Source of the DNA: CBDFNN01 sp965250215
GTDB taxonomy: Bacteria > Bacteroidota > Rhodothermia > Rhodothermales > DATKEJ01
Length of the DNA: 64,000 nt
Direction: 5' to 3'
Assembly (NCBI GenBank): GCA_965250215.1
Contig: CBDFNN010000002.1
Location: forward strand, 18,750-82,749
The notes under the pieces are model-generated. The model was not told the DNA's origin. It saw only the letters and a list, made by a program, of their open reading frames with translations, and made no database searches. Shown piece by piece: positions 6,655 through 15,724 of this stretch (the stretch's first letter is position 1; every line of letters begins with the position of its first letter). The position numbers and the translations under genes are program-made.

Positions 6655-9600
6655 CTATTTCAACAGTGTTGCCCTAACAACGGAGGACCCTGTCTCGCTC
6701 GTGGCCCAAACGATATAGATACCGGTGGTTAGATAGCTTCCGTCGATCGAGAAGGTATGTGAACCTTTAGCCAGCTGGCCGTCATGAATGACACTTACCA
6801 GCTGTCCTGATACGCTGTATAGTTTGATGCTCACGTTTCCATCCTTGGCCACACTCGCTCTGAATTGTCCCATTGGATTGAACGGGTTAGGATAGACCTT
6901 GCTTAGATGCACTCCGTTTGGTAGCTCCGTAACCAGCTCAATTTCACTTGAGTAGTTTACTGATCCGTCATAGTCCACCTGCTTGAGCCTGAACCTGTGA
7001 CTAAACACATCGGCATCGATGCTGACCGTCACTTCATAGTCGTGTACTGCCTCTGTAGTGCCGTTTCCGTCGACCGAAGCGACAGAGACAAACTCTGCTC
7101 CCAAGTACTGCTCGACCTCGAAATGAGAGTTCTCGGTTTCGCTTGACGTACTCCAGCTCAGAAGGGCTAGACCGTTATCAATGATTCCTTCGAACGATTC
7201 TAGCTCAACCGCTAGTGGCTCCAGCTCAAAGACATAATCTTCGACCTCACCATCAGGAGCAGAACCGGTAGGACTACTAAATCCAGCTTCGGTTATTCTG
7301 AATCGACCATAAACAGATGTTGCCGTTGCGCTCGTAGGCACGTTGAAGCAGATTTGGTTCGAACCAGGACTAAGAACTGTGCTTGTGGCCACACGATCAG
7401 CTGCGTCCATTGAACAGTCATTACCAAAGTCGATCCACGCATCGAGGACACCACCACTCACGCTTTCAATGGTTAAACACTCCTGCTGTCCAGCATGAAG
7501 CTGTGCGACCGTTACTCCGTCGTGATCATCTGCATTATCGTTATCATCCCCGTCTGCATTCGGACTAGGTGTTCCATCATTTTCCCAATCGACAAACGTT
7601 CCTAGCACCGGGCCGCAAGCTGCTCTGTTATGCCTTGCTCCTCCATCGGCTAGAAGCGTTCCGTAGCATGCTGGTAAATCACCGTAGTCGTAATTGTCGC
7701 CCGCAGGAATATTGCAATACGGCCCAGGTGGGACTGGTGCTACAACCGGATCAGTACACGTTGCCGTAGCATCGATGGTGTTGTTGTTGTATGTACCAGC
7801 GTTACTTGGCACCCATGCGGAATAGAATGAATCAGACAAGGTGTTGTCATTGATTTCCAATCCATAAGGAAATGGGTTCGCTCCTAAAACAACACTTCTG
7901 TCGCTTGGCCCTACGAATGTGTTGCCTGTCCACGATCCACCATTTGGGGCTACCGTTGTGTTGTCATTATCTCCCCTTGCGTCAACGGGTAGAATATTGG
8001 CTCCCGTTGGTGACGCCATTGAACCTGTTACCTGCACACAGTTTGCTGTCCCTGTGCTTTTGCTCGGTACGTCAATAGCCATTCCGTTTCCAGATTGTCC
8101 GGCTGCTATAAGAATTGCACCATCCCCGACTGCGTCAGATTTGAACACATTTCCGGTTAAGGTCATTTCCATTTCTTCGTTTACTGTTGTAAACGGTGAC
8201 GCAGAACTGACAGCTCTCCAGTTGAATCCCACAAATCCATTATTGATGAACTCGTAGGTATCCGTAAATGCCAATGGATATAATTGAGCCCCGTTTGTTG
8301 CGTCAACTTGTCTCGTTCCACCAGAAAAAGTGTTTCCTTCGATTCTTGCATCGTCCATCGCTAACATCTGGAGAACAGCATCATTGCTGTTCAGCCCAAA
8401 CGATAATCCGGCTTCTGCTTCATCTGTGATAACAACAGTATTTCTCAGAAAGTCGAAATCTCTCATGCCGCTCACTCTCCATGAACTGTTCTGCATCAGA
8501 TTGTCTCTGATGATAACCTGATAGATTGGTTCGAGATTTGTTGCCAGTCTTGTTAGTTCAATAGTTGACTTTCCTGTGTTAAACAGCGTGTTGTCATGTA
8601 TCTCAATTACTTGATTGACAAACTCTGGCCCATAATCTGCACTCTTAGTGTAGGTGAAAAATCCAGCCGTATTGCTAACCATGTTATTGCGAACAGTCAC
8701 GTTTCCGCTTCTTTGACCTGAACCGCTATTTAGTTGAACAAAAGGCACAGGCGACCCATCAACACAGTTGTTTTCGACTATGACTTCACCAGCTCCAAGA
8801 GAATATTCGATTATTCCATCAGCATGAGACATTCGCAGATATTGCTGGTTCAAGTCTTGAAATATATTCCCTCGAATTACAACAGCGTCACCGCCTGTAA
8901 TCGGTTGCTCTCCCCATGCCGACATGTGAGCGAATACTCCATAAGCATTTTTAGCAATGTTGTTTTCTATCAGAGTTCCACCGGACTCGCCAAAGAAAGC
9001 AATAAAGTCTCCCGCATGATTTCGGAATGTATTATTACGAATAATTGTCGGTCCTCCAACCGTGAACATTTTACTCGTTGTCCAGTTTGCGAGCGTTGCG
9101 TTTTCTGGCTCATTTCCGTCGAATGTTCCACCCTCAACTATGACTCCACCGTTGAGGAAATTAATCAGTGCATTGTCCGTTGTGAAGGTAGCTGGATAGG
9201 ATGGTATATTATCAATGGGTCCGACTTGAGTAGTCACTATGTTTCCCACGATATTGGTGATGACTAATCCCCCAAAATCCAATAACCCGTAGTTACCGTC
9301 CGTATTAGATGCGGTCACTTCATCGCCAACTCTAAACCTACTTGCATCATCCAATTCCCACATATTAACTGCTGGATTGGAAAGTAAAACTGCGACCTCT
9401 TCTGGGCATCTCTTTAGGACGGCTCCATTAAAGCTAAGAGTTTGGTTTTCAAGTGGCACAATCGGAAAACATGACAAGTATGTTTTGCCGTTTGTGAACT
9501 CAACTGTACCTCCTGCTCCGGCTGTTGTGATCGCGGAAGTTATTGCGGCGTGGTCATCGGAATATCCATTTCCGATAGCACCTTGACTATCCACATTAGT

Positions 9601-9675
9601 TTGAGCTTTCAGGCTCCCCGAATAACCAGCCAGCACCACTAATGCGGCTAATATATATCGTTTCATTGTTTTCAT
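6655..9675 (-). CDS. large secreted beta-helix protein with GEVED domain and type IX sorting tail
   Basis: A 1006-aa protein. It has an N-terminal signal peptide (MKTMKRYILAALVVLAGYSG), then a pectate-lyase-like right-handed parallel beta-helix (repeated NNT/NNF turns, residues about 30-640), a linker with a GDLPACYGT motif and a DGEVEDYVFEL GEVED-type domain (about 690-820), and a last domain opened by VELESFEG. It ends in a sorting tail (YPNPFNP, then YSVSGQLV) of type IX cargo. It is probably exported to the cell surface; substrate unknown, and catalytic residues of polysaccharide lyases could not be identified. It is cargo between the leading region and oriT. Confidence 0.8.
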   Translation of the reverse strand: MKTMKRYILAALVVLAGYSGSLKAQTNVDSQGAIGNGYSDDHAAITSAITTAGAGGTVEFTNGKTYLSCFPIVPLENQTLSFNGAVLKRCPEEVAVLLSNPAVNMWELDDASRFRVGDEVTASNTDGNYGLLDFGGLVITNIVGNIVTTQVGPIDNIPSYPATFTTDNALINFLNGGVIVEGGTFDGNEPENATLANWTTSKMFTVGGPTIIRNNTFRNHAGDFIAFFGESGGTLIENNIAKNAYGVFAHMSAWGEQPITGGDAVVIRGNIFQDLNQQYLRMSHADGIIEYSLGAGEVIVENNCVDGSPVPFVQLNSGSGQRSGNVTVRNNMVSNTAGFFTYTKSADYGPEFVNQVIEIHDNTLFNTGKSTIELTRLATNLEPIYQVIIRDNLMQNSSWRVSGMRDFDFLRNTVVITDEAEAGLSFGLNSNDAVLQMLAMDDARIEGNTFSGGTRQVDATNGAQLYPLAFTDTYEFINNGFVGFNWRAVSSASPFTTVNEEMEMTLTGNVFKSDAVGDGAILIAAGQSGNGMAIDVPSKSTGTANCVQVTGSMASPTGANILPVDARGDNDNTTVAPNGGSWTGNTFVGPSDRSVVLGANPFPYGLEINDNTLSDSFYSAWVPSNAGTYNNNTIDATATCTDPVVAPVPPGPYCNIPAGDNYDYGDLPACYGTLLADGGARHNRAACGPVLGTFVDWENDGTPSPNADGDDNDNADDHDGVTVAQLHAGQQECLTIESVSGGVLDAWIDFGNDCSMDAADRVATSTVLSPGSNQICFNVPTSATATSVYGRFRITEAGFSSPTGSAPDGEVEDYVFELEPLAVELESFEGIIDNGLALLSWSTSSETENSHFEVEQYLGAEFVSVASVDGNGTTEAVHDYEVTVSIDADVFSHRFRLKQVDYDGSVNYSSEIELVTELPNGVHLSKVYPNPFNPMGQFRASVAKDGNVSIKLYSVSGQLVSVIHDGQLAKGSHTFSIDGSYLTTGIYIVWATSETGSSVVRATLLK

Positions 9676-9703
9676 TGTGTTGTTGTTTTAGTTGTCTTTT
9701 TTC

Positions 9704-9733
9704 ATATATAAGATTATTCGCATATTCTTATAT
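9704..9733. promoter_or_regulatory. AT-rich dyad, candidate regulator site before mobilisation genes
   Basis: Left half ATATAAGATTAT and right half ATATTCTTATAT face each other around TCGC. Related half-sites recur near the winged-helix genes at 25.8, 26.0, 28.8, 32.1 and 32.9 kb. Confidence 0.45.
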
Positions 9734-9867
9734 GTTAGAGATAAGGAGGCGATGATCTTGTGTAGTTGCTTCGATTCGTGACTTGCCTCAATTACCTTAA
9801 TAAGCTTTTTCGCTTATTCGAAACTTTGAATAAGGTTCCGCATTAGAACACACTGATTTCAGGAGGT

Positions 9868-9937
9868 GCAAGATGTGACCTTCGGCGCCGACCGGCGCCT
9901 AAAAGGTCTACTTGAATTTCGCAGAACCCTACGGGTT
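9868..9937 (-). other. oriT: candidate origin of transfer (oriT)
   Basis: Read on -, an imperfect inverted repeat (ACCTT and GGCGCC arms, 9878-9907) is followed 9 nt later by CATCTTG^C (9868-9875), close to the CATCCTG^C nick core of MOBP plasmids, where the repeat sits about 8 nt from the nick. A second hairpin AACCC-TAC-GGGTT (9925-9937) adjoins. The site lies directly upstream of the accessory and relaxase genes, as expected. The cut strand would lead toward lower coordinates. Confidence 0.5.
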
Positions 9938-9946
9938 TGCTCAATT

Positions 9947-10681
9947 ATGGGAATGAATAAGAATACAGACATAGCAACTAAATCAAGCAGAATCCAATTC
10001 TGGCTGACACCTCATGAGAAGAGCCAAGTAGCTCAAATTGCCAAGAATTTGGGCTATCACACAGTGTCTGAGTATGCAAGAAAAGAGCTACTAAGAGAGC
10101 ATCATGAGGACGCGGCCTTAAAGAATATCAATACCCTCATGACTCGTTTCTTGGGCCTGACCAACCAACTTGTAAAGCGCGTAAACGAGGGAAAAGCGGA
10201 CGGAAAAGTGATGCCTGATATATTGGATTTGACCGCTAAGATGCATGCTGTTTCTCTCCAAATTCCGCACCGATATCGTAAGTCTAAAAGAGGTCACAAC
10301 CGCTCAAAACGTGTTACTGATTCCAGTCCTGAGACCTATAAAAAGAAGCGCATGTCTCCTGCAGATCGCTTCCTATTTAACCTCTCAGAGTTCATTAAAG
10401 TACTCGATCGAATAGAAGCTGGAGAGTATGTATATAGCCAAGGCATTTGGGCTGACACGCTACTTTCTGATCTCGATTTAGAGATCCCTTCTATCGTTTC
10501 GACCAGTAAATATCTTGCTCAGCTGGCTCCTCATCATGGGGATATAATACGCTTGGCCAGCTTCGGCAAGTCTATCCAAGAAGACGAAATCGGCTCTCCG
10601 GAGCATCGGGCATCGTGGCATGATTTCATTGTCGGAGCCATTGAAATTATGCAAGAAATCGACACCCTTCCCCCACAATAA
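9947..10681 (+). CDS. relaxosome accessory protein, MobC/ribbon-helix-helix type
   Basis: From ATG 9947 this is a 244-aa protein. The segment IQFWLTPHEKSQVAQIAKNL then GYHTVSEYARKELL matches the N-terminus of MobC-like relaxosome proteins that bind oriT and help relaxase nicking. The C-terminal half (RMSPADRFLFNLSEFIKVLD onward) is not recognised and looks helical. An in-frame extension to 9866 is rejected because it would translate the oriT inverted repeats. The gene is 16 nt before the 120-aa gene and starts the mobilisation operon. Confidence 0.7.
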   Translation: MGMNKNTDIATKSSRIQFWLTPHEKSQVAQIAKNLGYHTVSEYARKELLREHHEDAALKNINTLMTRFLGLTNQLVKRVNEGKADGKVMPDILDLTAKMHAVSLQIPHRYRKSKRGHNRSKRVTDSSPETYKKKRMSPADRFLFNLSEFIKVLDRIEAGEYVYSQGIWADTLLSDLDLEIPSIVSTSKYLAQLAPHHGDIIRLASFGKSIQEDEIGSPEHRASWHDFIVGAIEIMQEIDTLPPQ

Positions 10682-10696
10682 ATACGGTTATCTCAC

Positions 10697-11059
10697 ATGA
10701 CAATTGAACAAATATATGAGACCAAAGATGTCGGATTGTTGCTTCAACATTTAGCAAAAACAGACCCTGAATTTTGTGAAATACAAGTAATTGGTGACGA
10801 CGATTCTCGCATGTTTTTTGACTATCCAGAAGACAGATCGACCTCTTTATATATAGGCCAATTGGACGGTTCTAGTAGAGACATTGACCGCGCCTCCGAT
10901 GAGGTCGAACAGTCTCTTTTAATCCTTGCCTTAGTGCAACGTGCAAATCGATTTGGTTTAGCGTTTCATGTCGCTGCTGCCATGCGTGGTGAGGATGCCC
11001 ATTCCTTGGCTGGAGTCCTCCAGACCTATCTTACTTCTACTATAAGTAAGGGGTTGTAA
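10697..11059 (+). CDS. hypothetical mobilisation-operon protein (120 aa)
   Basis: A 120-aa acidic protein (MTIEQIYETKDVGLLLQHLA onward) with a FFDYPEDRSTSLYIGQLDG segment. No family recognised. Its TAA overlaps the relaxase ATG (TAATG at 11057-11061), which implies translational coupling with the relaxase and therefore a role in mobilisation, for example in relaxosome assembly. Confidence 0.6.
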   Translation: MTIEQIYETKDVGLLLQHLAKTDPEFCEIQVIGDDDSRMFFDYPEDRSTSLYIGQLDGSSRDIDRASDEVEQSLLILALVQRANRFGLAFHVAAAMRGEDAHSLAGVLQTYLTSTISKGL

Positions 11060-12858
11060 TGGTCGTCAAGTCCGGAGTTCGAACCAACTTTGCCCAGCTC
11101 GGCAACTACCTTATTACGCAGGACAAAGAAGTAGGAATGGTCTCTTATGAGAACCTAAATGAGCGTATCGATGCGGCGTCTCAAATGAGTTCTTTCTCTG
11201 AAGAATCGCGCGTAGAAAACCCTGTCTATCATATCGTTCTATCCTATCACAAGGACGATGCACCCACAGATCAAGAGCGTATCGAACACGCCCATGAGTT
11301 CTTAAAGAATGCCGGACTTGGGGATCACCAAGCGCTCATTGCGACCCACAATAACACCGATCATCCCCACACCCACATCATGGTCAATAGGGTGAATCCG
11401 CACACGCTCAAGGCTGACAAGCTCTCCTTTGATCGACTTAAGAACCGCGAGATAGCTAGAGAGCTCGAACGCAAATACGGCCTTGTTCAAACAAGAGACG
11501 TTAATGTCTCAAAAGTAGATATCCGAGATATCAAGCGCCAAGAATTACTCGGAACGGATAAGAGTTTCCCCGAGCACGTCCGGCATGTTGCAGCTAAAGA
11601 CTTCGAACAATCTAAGTCCTGGAACGAGCTAAAAAACCGACTGCAGGAGAAAGGGCTATTCATTAAACAGGTCAATAACGGCTTCCATATTACCGACGGC
11701 ATCGAGTACGCCAAGGCTAGTAAGGTGTCACGCGCCTACACTTCTGCCAACCTTTCTAAGCGGTTCGGAGAGACCCTAGCCGAACACAACGCCACGCAAT
11801 TCAAAGAACGCATTACGAAGGCCACTGCGGGGGACTTTGCCGCAGCTACTTCGTGGCGTGAGCTTGATTCCAAACTCTCCAAAAAAGGCCTAGTCATCAA
11901 TTACGATGGTGAGACGGCCACAATTACAAACAGCTATGGTAAATCAGCAAGGATTGAACAAGCTAGGTTCGACGATATCGCTAAACGATTCAAGGCACCC
12001 TATCCAAGAGGCCAAAATCGAACAAACGATCCCACAAGAGGAGATAGTAAAGGTCATCAACCAGATCGCCCAAAAATACGAACAAGATCAACACCTAAAA
12101 ATCGCCCTCGCGTTTCTTCTCGGCATGATAGCGGCCTTCCTACTACTAAGGATATAAGCCGTTCTGAACGAGCTCTGCAGAGTTCATATGACAATATCTC
12201 CTTGGTCTCAGGTGAGCGAGAAATAACACTTACCAGCCAAAAATCTCATCTGGAAAATGGAGCCCACAGATTCACGGCTGCCCTCTCTAATCAAATACAG
12301 AAAGCAAGTCAAAAGTCGGATAGAAATATTTTGGAGGCCTTACGCAGTGCTAGTCGGTTTTCGGCCAAAGAACAGATCCTTATCAAGAAGATCGATTTAG
12401 CCAATACCAACACCAAAAAATTTAAAGCAGACCCCAGCCTTGCCAAACGATATACATCAATCTCCACCTCACTCAACAAAGAACTTTCTACAATTAGTAG
12501 CAAGCAAACGAGAGCTCTCAAGCGATTTGCCAAGGGATACCAAAAACTAAGTCCTTCCGCTAAACGATCGCTGTCTTTTGTTAGTAAGCGATTTCTAAGG
12601 AAAGGGCGCACGGCTGGTCTTGTTGCCAAACACATAGCATTCAAGACGCTTTCAAAGGCTGGCGTCAACGCCGCCCGTGCGGCTGTTTCTGCTTCTATCA
12701 TTGGTGCTGGCGTTAGTGTGGCCGTGGCCAGCCTTGCAACAGCCCATAAGCTCACAAGGGGTTTACAGAGCAAAGTATCTGCAGCTCAACACGGTGGTAC
12801 CTCTATCACCCGCGCAGATCAGATTTCTAGGAATATTAATCGCTCTCGCTCACGATAA
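11059..12858 (+). CDS. MOBP-family relaxase
   Basis: A 599-aa relaxase/mobilisation nuclease. The N-terminus FAQLGNYLITQDK carries a likely catalytic Tyr17. The histidine motif HNNTDHPHTHIMVNRV (about residues 97-112) is the HxxxDxxHxHxxxNR signature of the Relaxase (MOBP/VirD2) domain. It nicks oriT and pilots the strand into the type IV channel. A middle region with two repeated SW.EL..L..KGL modules (about 190-300) precedes a polar linker, and the C-terminus is helical. Codons of the linker are shared with a second ORF in another frame (11906-12157). It pairs with TraG and the trb genes. Confidence 0.88.
   Translation: MVVKSGVRTNFAQLGNYLITQDKEVGMVSYENLNERIDAASQMSSFSEESRVENPVYHIVLSYHKDDAPTDQERIEHAHEFLKNAGLGDHQALIATHNNTDHPHTHIMVNRVNPHTLKADKLSFDRLKNREIARELERKYGLVQTRDVNVSKVDIRDIKRQELLGTDKSFPEHVRHVAAKDFEQSKSWNELKNRLQEKGLFIKQVNNGFHITDGIEYAKASKVSRAYTSANLSKRFGETLAEHNATQFKERITKATAGDFAAATSWRELDSKLSKKGLVINYDGETATITNSYGKSARIEQARFDDIAKRFKAPYPRGQNRTNDPTRGDSKGHQPDRPKIRTRSTPKNRPRVSSRHDSGLPTTKDISRSERALQSSYDNISLVSGEREITLTSQKSHLENGAHRFTAALSNQIQKASQKSDRNILEALRSASRFSAKEQILIKKIDLANTNTKKFKADPSLAKRYTSISTSLNKELSTISSKQTRALKRFAKGYQKLSPSAKRSLSFVSKRFLRKGRTAGLVAKHIAFKTLSKAGVNAARAAVSASIIGAGVSVAVASLATAHKLTRGLQSKVSAAQHGGTSITRADQISRNINRSRSR
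11906..12157 (+). CDS. overprinted small membrane protein inside the relaxase gene
   Basis: A frame offset from the relaxase encodes up to 83 aa. Its last 40 residues read KVINQIAQKYEQDQHLKIA followed by a clean transmembrane helix (LAFLLGMIAAFLLLRI) and a stop. In the relaxase frame the same DNA encodes a low-complexity polar linker, so this frame seems to hold the constrained protein. IncQ plasmids carry a comparable nested membrane gene, mobB, within mobA. The start is uncertain (ATG 11906 or a later one). Confidence 0.45.
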   Translation: MVRRPQLQTAMVNQQGLNKLGSTISLNDSRHPIQEAKIEQTIPQEEIVKVINQIAQKYEQDQHLKIALAFLLGMIAAFLLLRI

Positions 12859-12870
12859 CCAGACGATTCA

Positions 12871-13401
12871 ATGGCTACCACGAAGATCTATTTTTTAAGC
12901 ATAGCTGCCGTAGCGCTTCTACTTTATGTCATGGCCACCGGAGGCTATATCCTCACAGGAAGCGCCTCATTGCCTGGCGGACTGTATAAAAAAGTCCCCT
13001 CAGAGCCTACAAATGGGTCCTTGGTCGCATTCTGCCCCACCAGCTCTGTCACAGACACCATGATATCGCACCAATATGTAAAGAGTAGCTTTCATTGGCT
13101 TAATAAATGCGCTAAGGAGACAAGGTTAATGGCTAAATATGGGTATTTCTCTGGAGTGATTACCGTCTCTGCAGACGGTCTTTCTCACAACGGCCAGCTC
13201 TTGCCCAATACAAAACAATATCTAGTCGACGGGCGAGGCCACTATCTTGAATTAATACCACACGGCCAATATGTAATTCGACCTGATTCTTTTTGGGCAA
13301 TTTCAACTTATCACGAATACTCCTACGACTCCAGATATTTTGGGCCTGTACCCAGGAGTCATATTAAGTCTGGCTTGTCTCCGATCATTCAGACTCGCTA
13401 G
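12871..13401 (+). CDS. traF: TraF-like S26 conjugative signal peptidase
   Basis: A 176-aa protein with an N-terminal membrane helix (FLSIAAVALLLYVMATGG), the Ser motif SASLPGGLYK around residue 33, and the C-terminal DSRYFGPVP box typical of S26 TraF peptidases. In RP4-type systems TraF matures the TrbC pilin. It is 12 nt after the relaxase and its 3' end overlaps the convergent traG gene by 17 nt. Confidence 0.82.
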   Translation: MATTKIYFLSIAAVALLLYVMATGGYILTGSASLPGGLYKKVPSEPTNGSLVAFCPTSSVTDTMISHQYVKSSFHWLNKCAKETRLMAKYGYFSGVITVSADGLSHNGQLLPNTKQYLVDGRGHYLELIPHGQYVIRPDSFWAISTYHEYSYDSRYFGPVPRSHIKSGLSPIIQTR

Positions 13402-15622
13402 CGGGCGCCTGTGATCGTTGTCTTTTTAAATAGTCGTATGCGCTTTGTTGAGCAACGCTGGCCGTCCCGTTAGTCTGTGGTTTGCTTTTTTCTTTCTCTT
13501 CTTCCTTGTTCTTTCTCTGCAGCGCACTAGCCTCTCTCAGCATGGTCTTCCATACCTCGCTGCTCTTTGTGTCATAGTCCCTAAACCTGCGGTCGAGATC
13601 TTTCATTTTTTCGTCCCGAATTCTGTTCCTATTGCTTCGTACCTGGTTCTCGATGTCTTTTGGCAGGTGATACTGATTGTAATCATACTTGCCCTCAAAT
13701 TCCCTCTCGTACAGGTAGTGTGGCTGGTCAACGAGTAAGGGGGACGATCCGCATAGATCCAACACCATTTTCCCCCGCTCCATCAGCTTAATTTCTGTAG
13801 GCAACATAAGTGGCCTCCTTTCGCTCCGGAGCGAGTCGTTGATAGATACCCCTCTATTACCGGTATCTCCTACGCTTCCTTTCTTGCTGCTGCTCTCCCC
13901 TATCCCAGCGCTTTGATCCTGAACCGTCATTGTTCCGAGTCCTTCTGACAACATCTTTGCCGTCTTGTCATCGTTGATTCCGAAAAATTGTGTTATGCCG
14001 GCGTCAGCTAACAGTCGCTCGAACCCCTTATAGAGAACCATCAACTGGTGAAGATTCTGAACGATGCACCAATACCGGATATGGCGCCCCCTGTCTTTTG
14101 AAAAGCCCTCGATGACCTCATCCATTTTGCCCATGTTGGCAAACTCGTCCAACATGAAAAGAACGCGCTGATTGGCTACGTTGTCCGACTCCCTCACGCC
14201 TGCCAATATCGAGCTCACCATCATTCTCACCCAGCCTTTGTACTGCTTCGCCTTTTGATCGTTAATGACTAAATAGACCGATTGCTTAATGCTCTTTAGA
14301 GTCTCCGGATTAAAACTCTCTTTATCGGCCGTTGTGCTAGACATACTGTCCCACATTAGAGCCTCTGTGACAAAACCCATGTTCGCCATAATGGTACTTT
14401 CCGCCTGCTCATACTGCAGCTCCTCAATATCGATAAGAACTCGTATCTCCATCGATGCTTCGGGATGCGTGCTCACGCTTAACGCATATTTAGCCAGGCG
14501 TACTACGTCGGCGTGGCCAAAGGACAAAAACTTGGCCACCTCATAGAGACTCACCATATTGCCGCTCATCAGCGTCCAAACCACACTTATCGCTGCCCTT
14601 AATTTCTTCATCGCGTCATTATCGAAGAAGGGCTGCGGGTTGTTAGGATTCGTTTCGATTATCGTGTTCACTATTTTAGATAACCGGCCCCCGTACTCCA
14701 TATCATCTTCCAGAATACTCAACGGGTTGTATTGCAGTCGCTTGATGTTTGGATTCATTCTAGTATTTCCTTTGGCGTCAACGGGATACCCCACAACCAT
14801 CATGTCCGGATCGGCTACCCACACGGTATTGTTGTGGCCAGCAATTCGGTGGTGAGCCGTGACAGCAAAATTCTCTCCTTTCAAGTCGCTCACAACAACA
14901 GAATGTGGATAGTCAAGAAGAGCCGGAATAACGACCCCCACCCCCTTTCCATAACCGGTTTTTGCAATCGTAACAATGTGGTCTTCTCCCTCATCACGCA
15001 ACATCTTCGTCACGGTCTTGCCAAATAGGTTCTTCCTCGAGTTTTTCCCAACAAGCAAACCTGACTTGCCCTCCAGATCTCTTGGATCACCCCATTCCGC
15101 TGTCCCTTTTATCCCGTCGACTTCAATGCTGTACTTTTTATGCATGAAACTCTTGTAGGCGTATACGGCGGTGGCACCTACAACAAGGAGCATCACAAAG
15201 GCTGTTATACTTGCCTCCCTGCCTCCGGGAATCCTAAATAGGCTGTTCGCATCAACCAAGATGGAAAAAGGGTTGTAGATTATTTGTGACATCACGCCAT
15301 CGAGGACAAACCAGCACCACAAGAACGCCCACGATCGGAGCCGCGCTAGTTTCTCTTTAGCCAGTATCCCGTAGAGAAGAACAGCTAACCAGGTCACTAA
15401 CATGGCCACAGAGAGATAGTACACGACCCACGTCGTCTCCGGACTTACGACAAGCATCTCTCTTAGATTGAATCCCAGCGTCGCCACCCTTTTCCCAAGA
15501 AATTGAGAGGCATAAAAGATGCTGGATAGCACAAGAATAGTCCGAACAATAAAGTTCGTAATACTCGTGGGGTGCGCCCGAACAACCTTTTCTCTCTTTT
15601 TAATTCCTTTGTAAATTGCCAT
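13385..15622 (-). CDS. traG: TraG/VirD4 type IV coupling protein
   Basis: A 745-aa protein with N-terminal membrane segments (about residues 20-175), Walker A (AKTGYGKGVGVVIP, near 220), and Walker B (VLFMLDEFANMGK, near 485). It links the relaxosome to the secretion channel and uses ATP. The C-terminal tail is charged and helical (KNKEEEKEKSKPQ). It is the most distal gene of the - strand transfer block, separated from trbI by a terminator, and converges on traF. Confidence 0.92.
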   Translation of the reverse strand: MAIYKGIKKREKVVRAHPTSITNFIVRTILVLSSIFYASQFLGKRVATLGFNLREMLVVSPETTWVVYYLSVAMLVTWLAVLLYGILAKEKLARLRSWAFLWCWFVLDGVMSQIIYNPFSILVDANSLFRIPGGREASITAFVMLLVVGATAVYAYKSFMHKKYSIEVDGIKGTAEWGDPRDLEGKSGLLVGKNSRKNLFGKTVTKMLRDEGEDHIVTIAKTGYGKGVGVVIPALLDYPHSVVVSDLKGENFAVTAHHRIAGHNNTVWVADPDMMVVGYPVDAKGNTRMNPNIKRLQYNPLSILEDDMEYGGRLSKIVNTIIETNPNNPQPFFDNDAMKKLRAAISVVWTLMSGNMVSLYEVAKFLSFGHADVVRLAKYALSVSTHPEASMEIRVLIDIEELQYEQAESTIMANMGFVTEALMWDSMSSTTADKESFNPETLKSIKQSVYLVINDQKAKQYKGWVRMMVSSILAGVRESDNVANQRVLFMLDEFANMGKMDEVIEGFSKDRGRHIRYWCIVQNLHQLMVLYKGFERLLADAGITQFFGINDDKTAKMLSEGLGTMTVQDQSAGIGESSSKKGSVGDTGNRGVSINDSLRSERRPLMLPTEIKLMERGKMVLDLCGSSPLLVDQPHYLYEREFEGKYDYNQYHLPKDIENQVRSNRNRIRDEKMKDLDRRFRDYDTKSSEVWKTMLREASALQRKNKEEEKEKSKPQTNGTASVAQQSAYDYLKRQRSQAPASESE

Positions 15623-15642
15623 GATAATTTAGTCGTTAAATG

Positions 15643-15680
15643 AAAAAAGGGGCCTCGCGTCACCAACCGCGCGGACCCCT
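15643..15680 (-). terminator. terminator between trbI and traG
   Basis: On - the sequence AGGGGTCCGCGCGG pairs with CGCGAGGCCCCT and is followed by TTTTTTC. It implies that traG is at least partly transcribed from its own promoter or by read-through. Confidence 0.65.
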
Positions 15681-15724
15681 CTCCTTGTCGTTTCCTTATG
15701 GCAAAGGCGGATTAAGACGAGGTG

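Noticed and set aside
9866..9946. N-terminal extension of the MobC-like protein from GTG 9866, and an ATG-TGA minigene after AGGAGGT
   Set aside because: The extension would translate through the oriT-like inverted repeats and has no family support; the minigene has no more than one codon.
12309..12773. 154-aa antisense ORF under the relaxase 3' end
   Set aside because: Composition (Leu, Ala, Arg) is what an antisense frame of a helical Lys/Ser-rich protein gives; no start signal or family.
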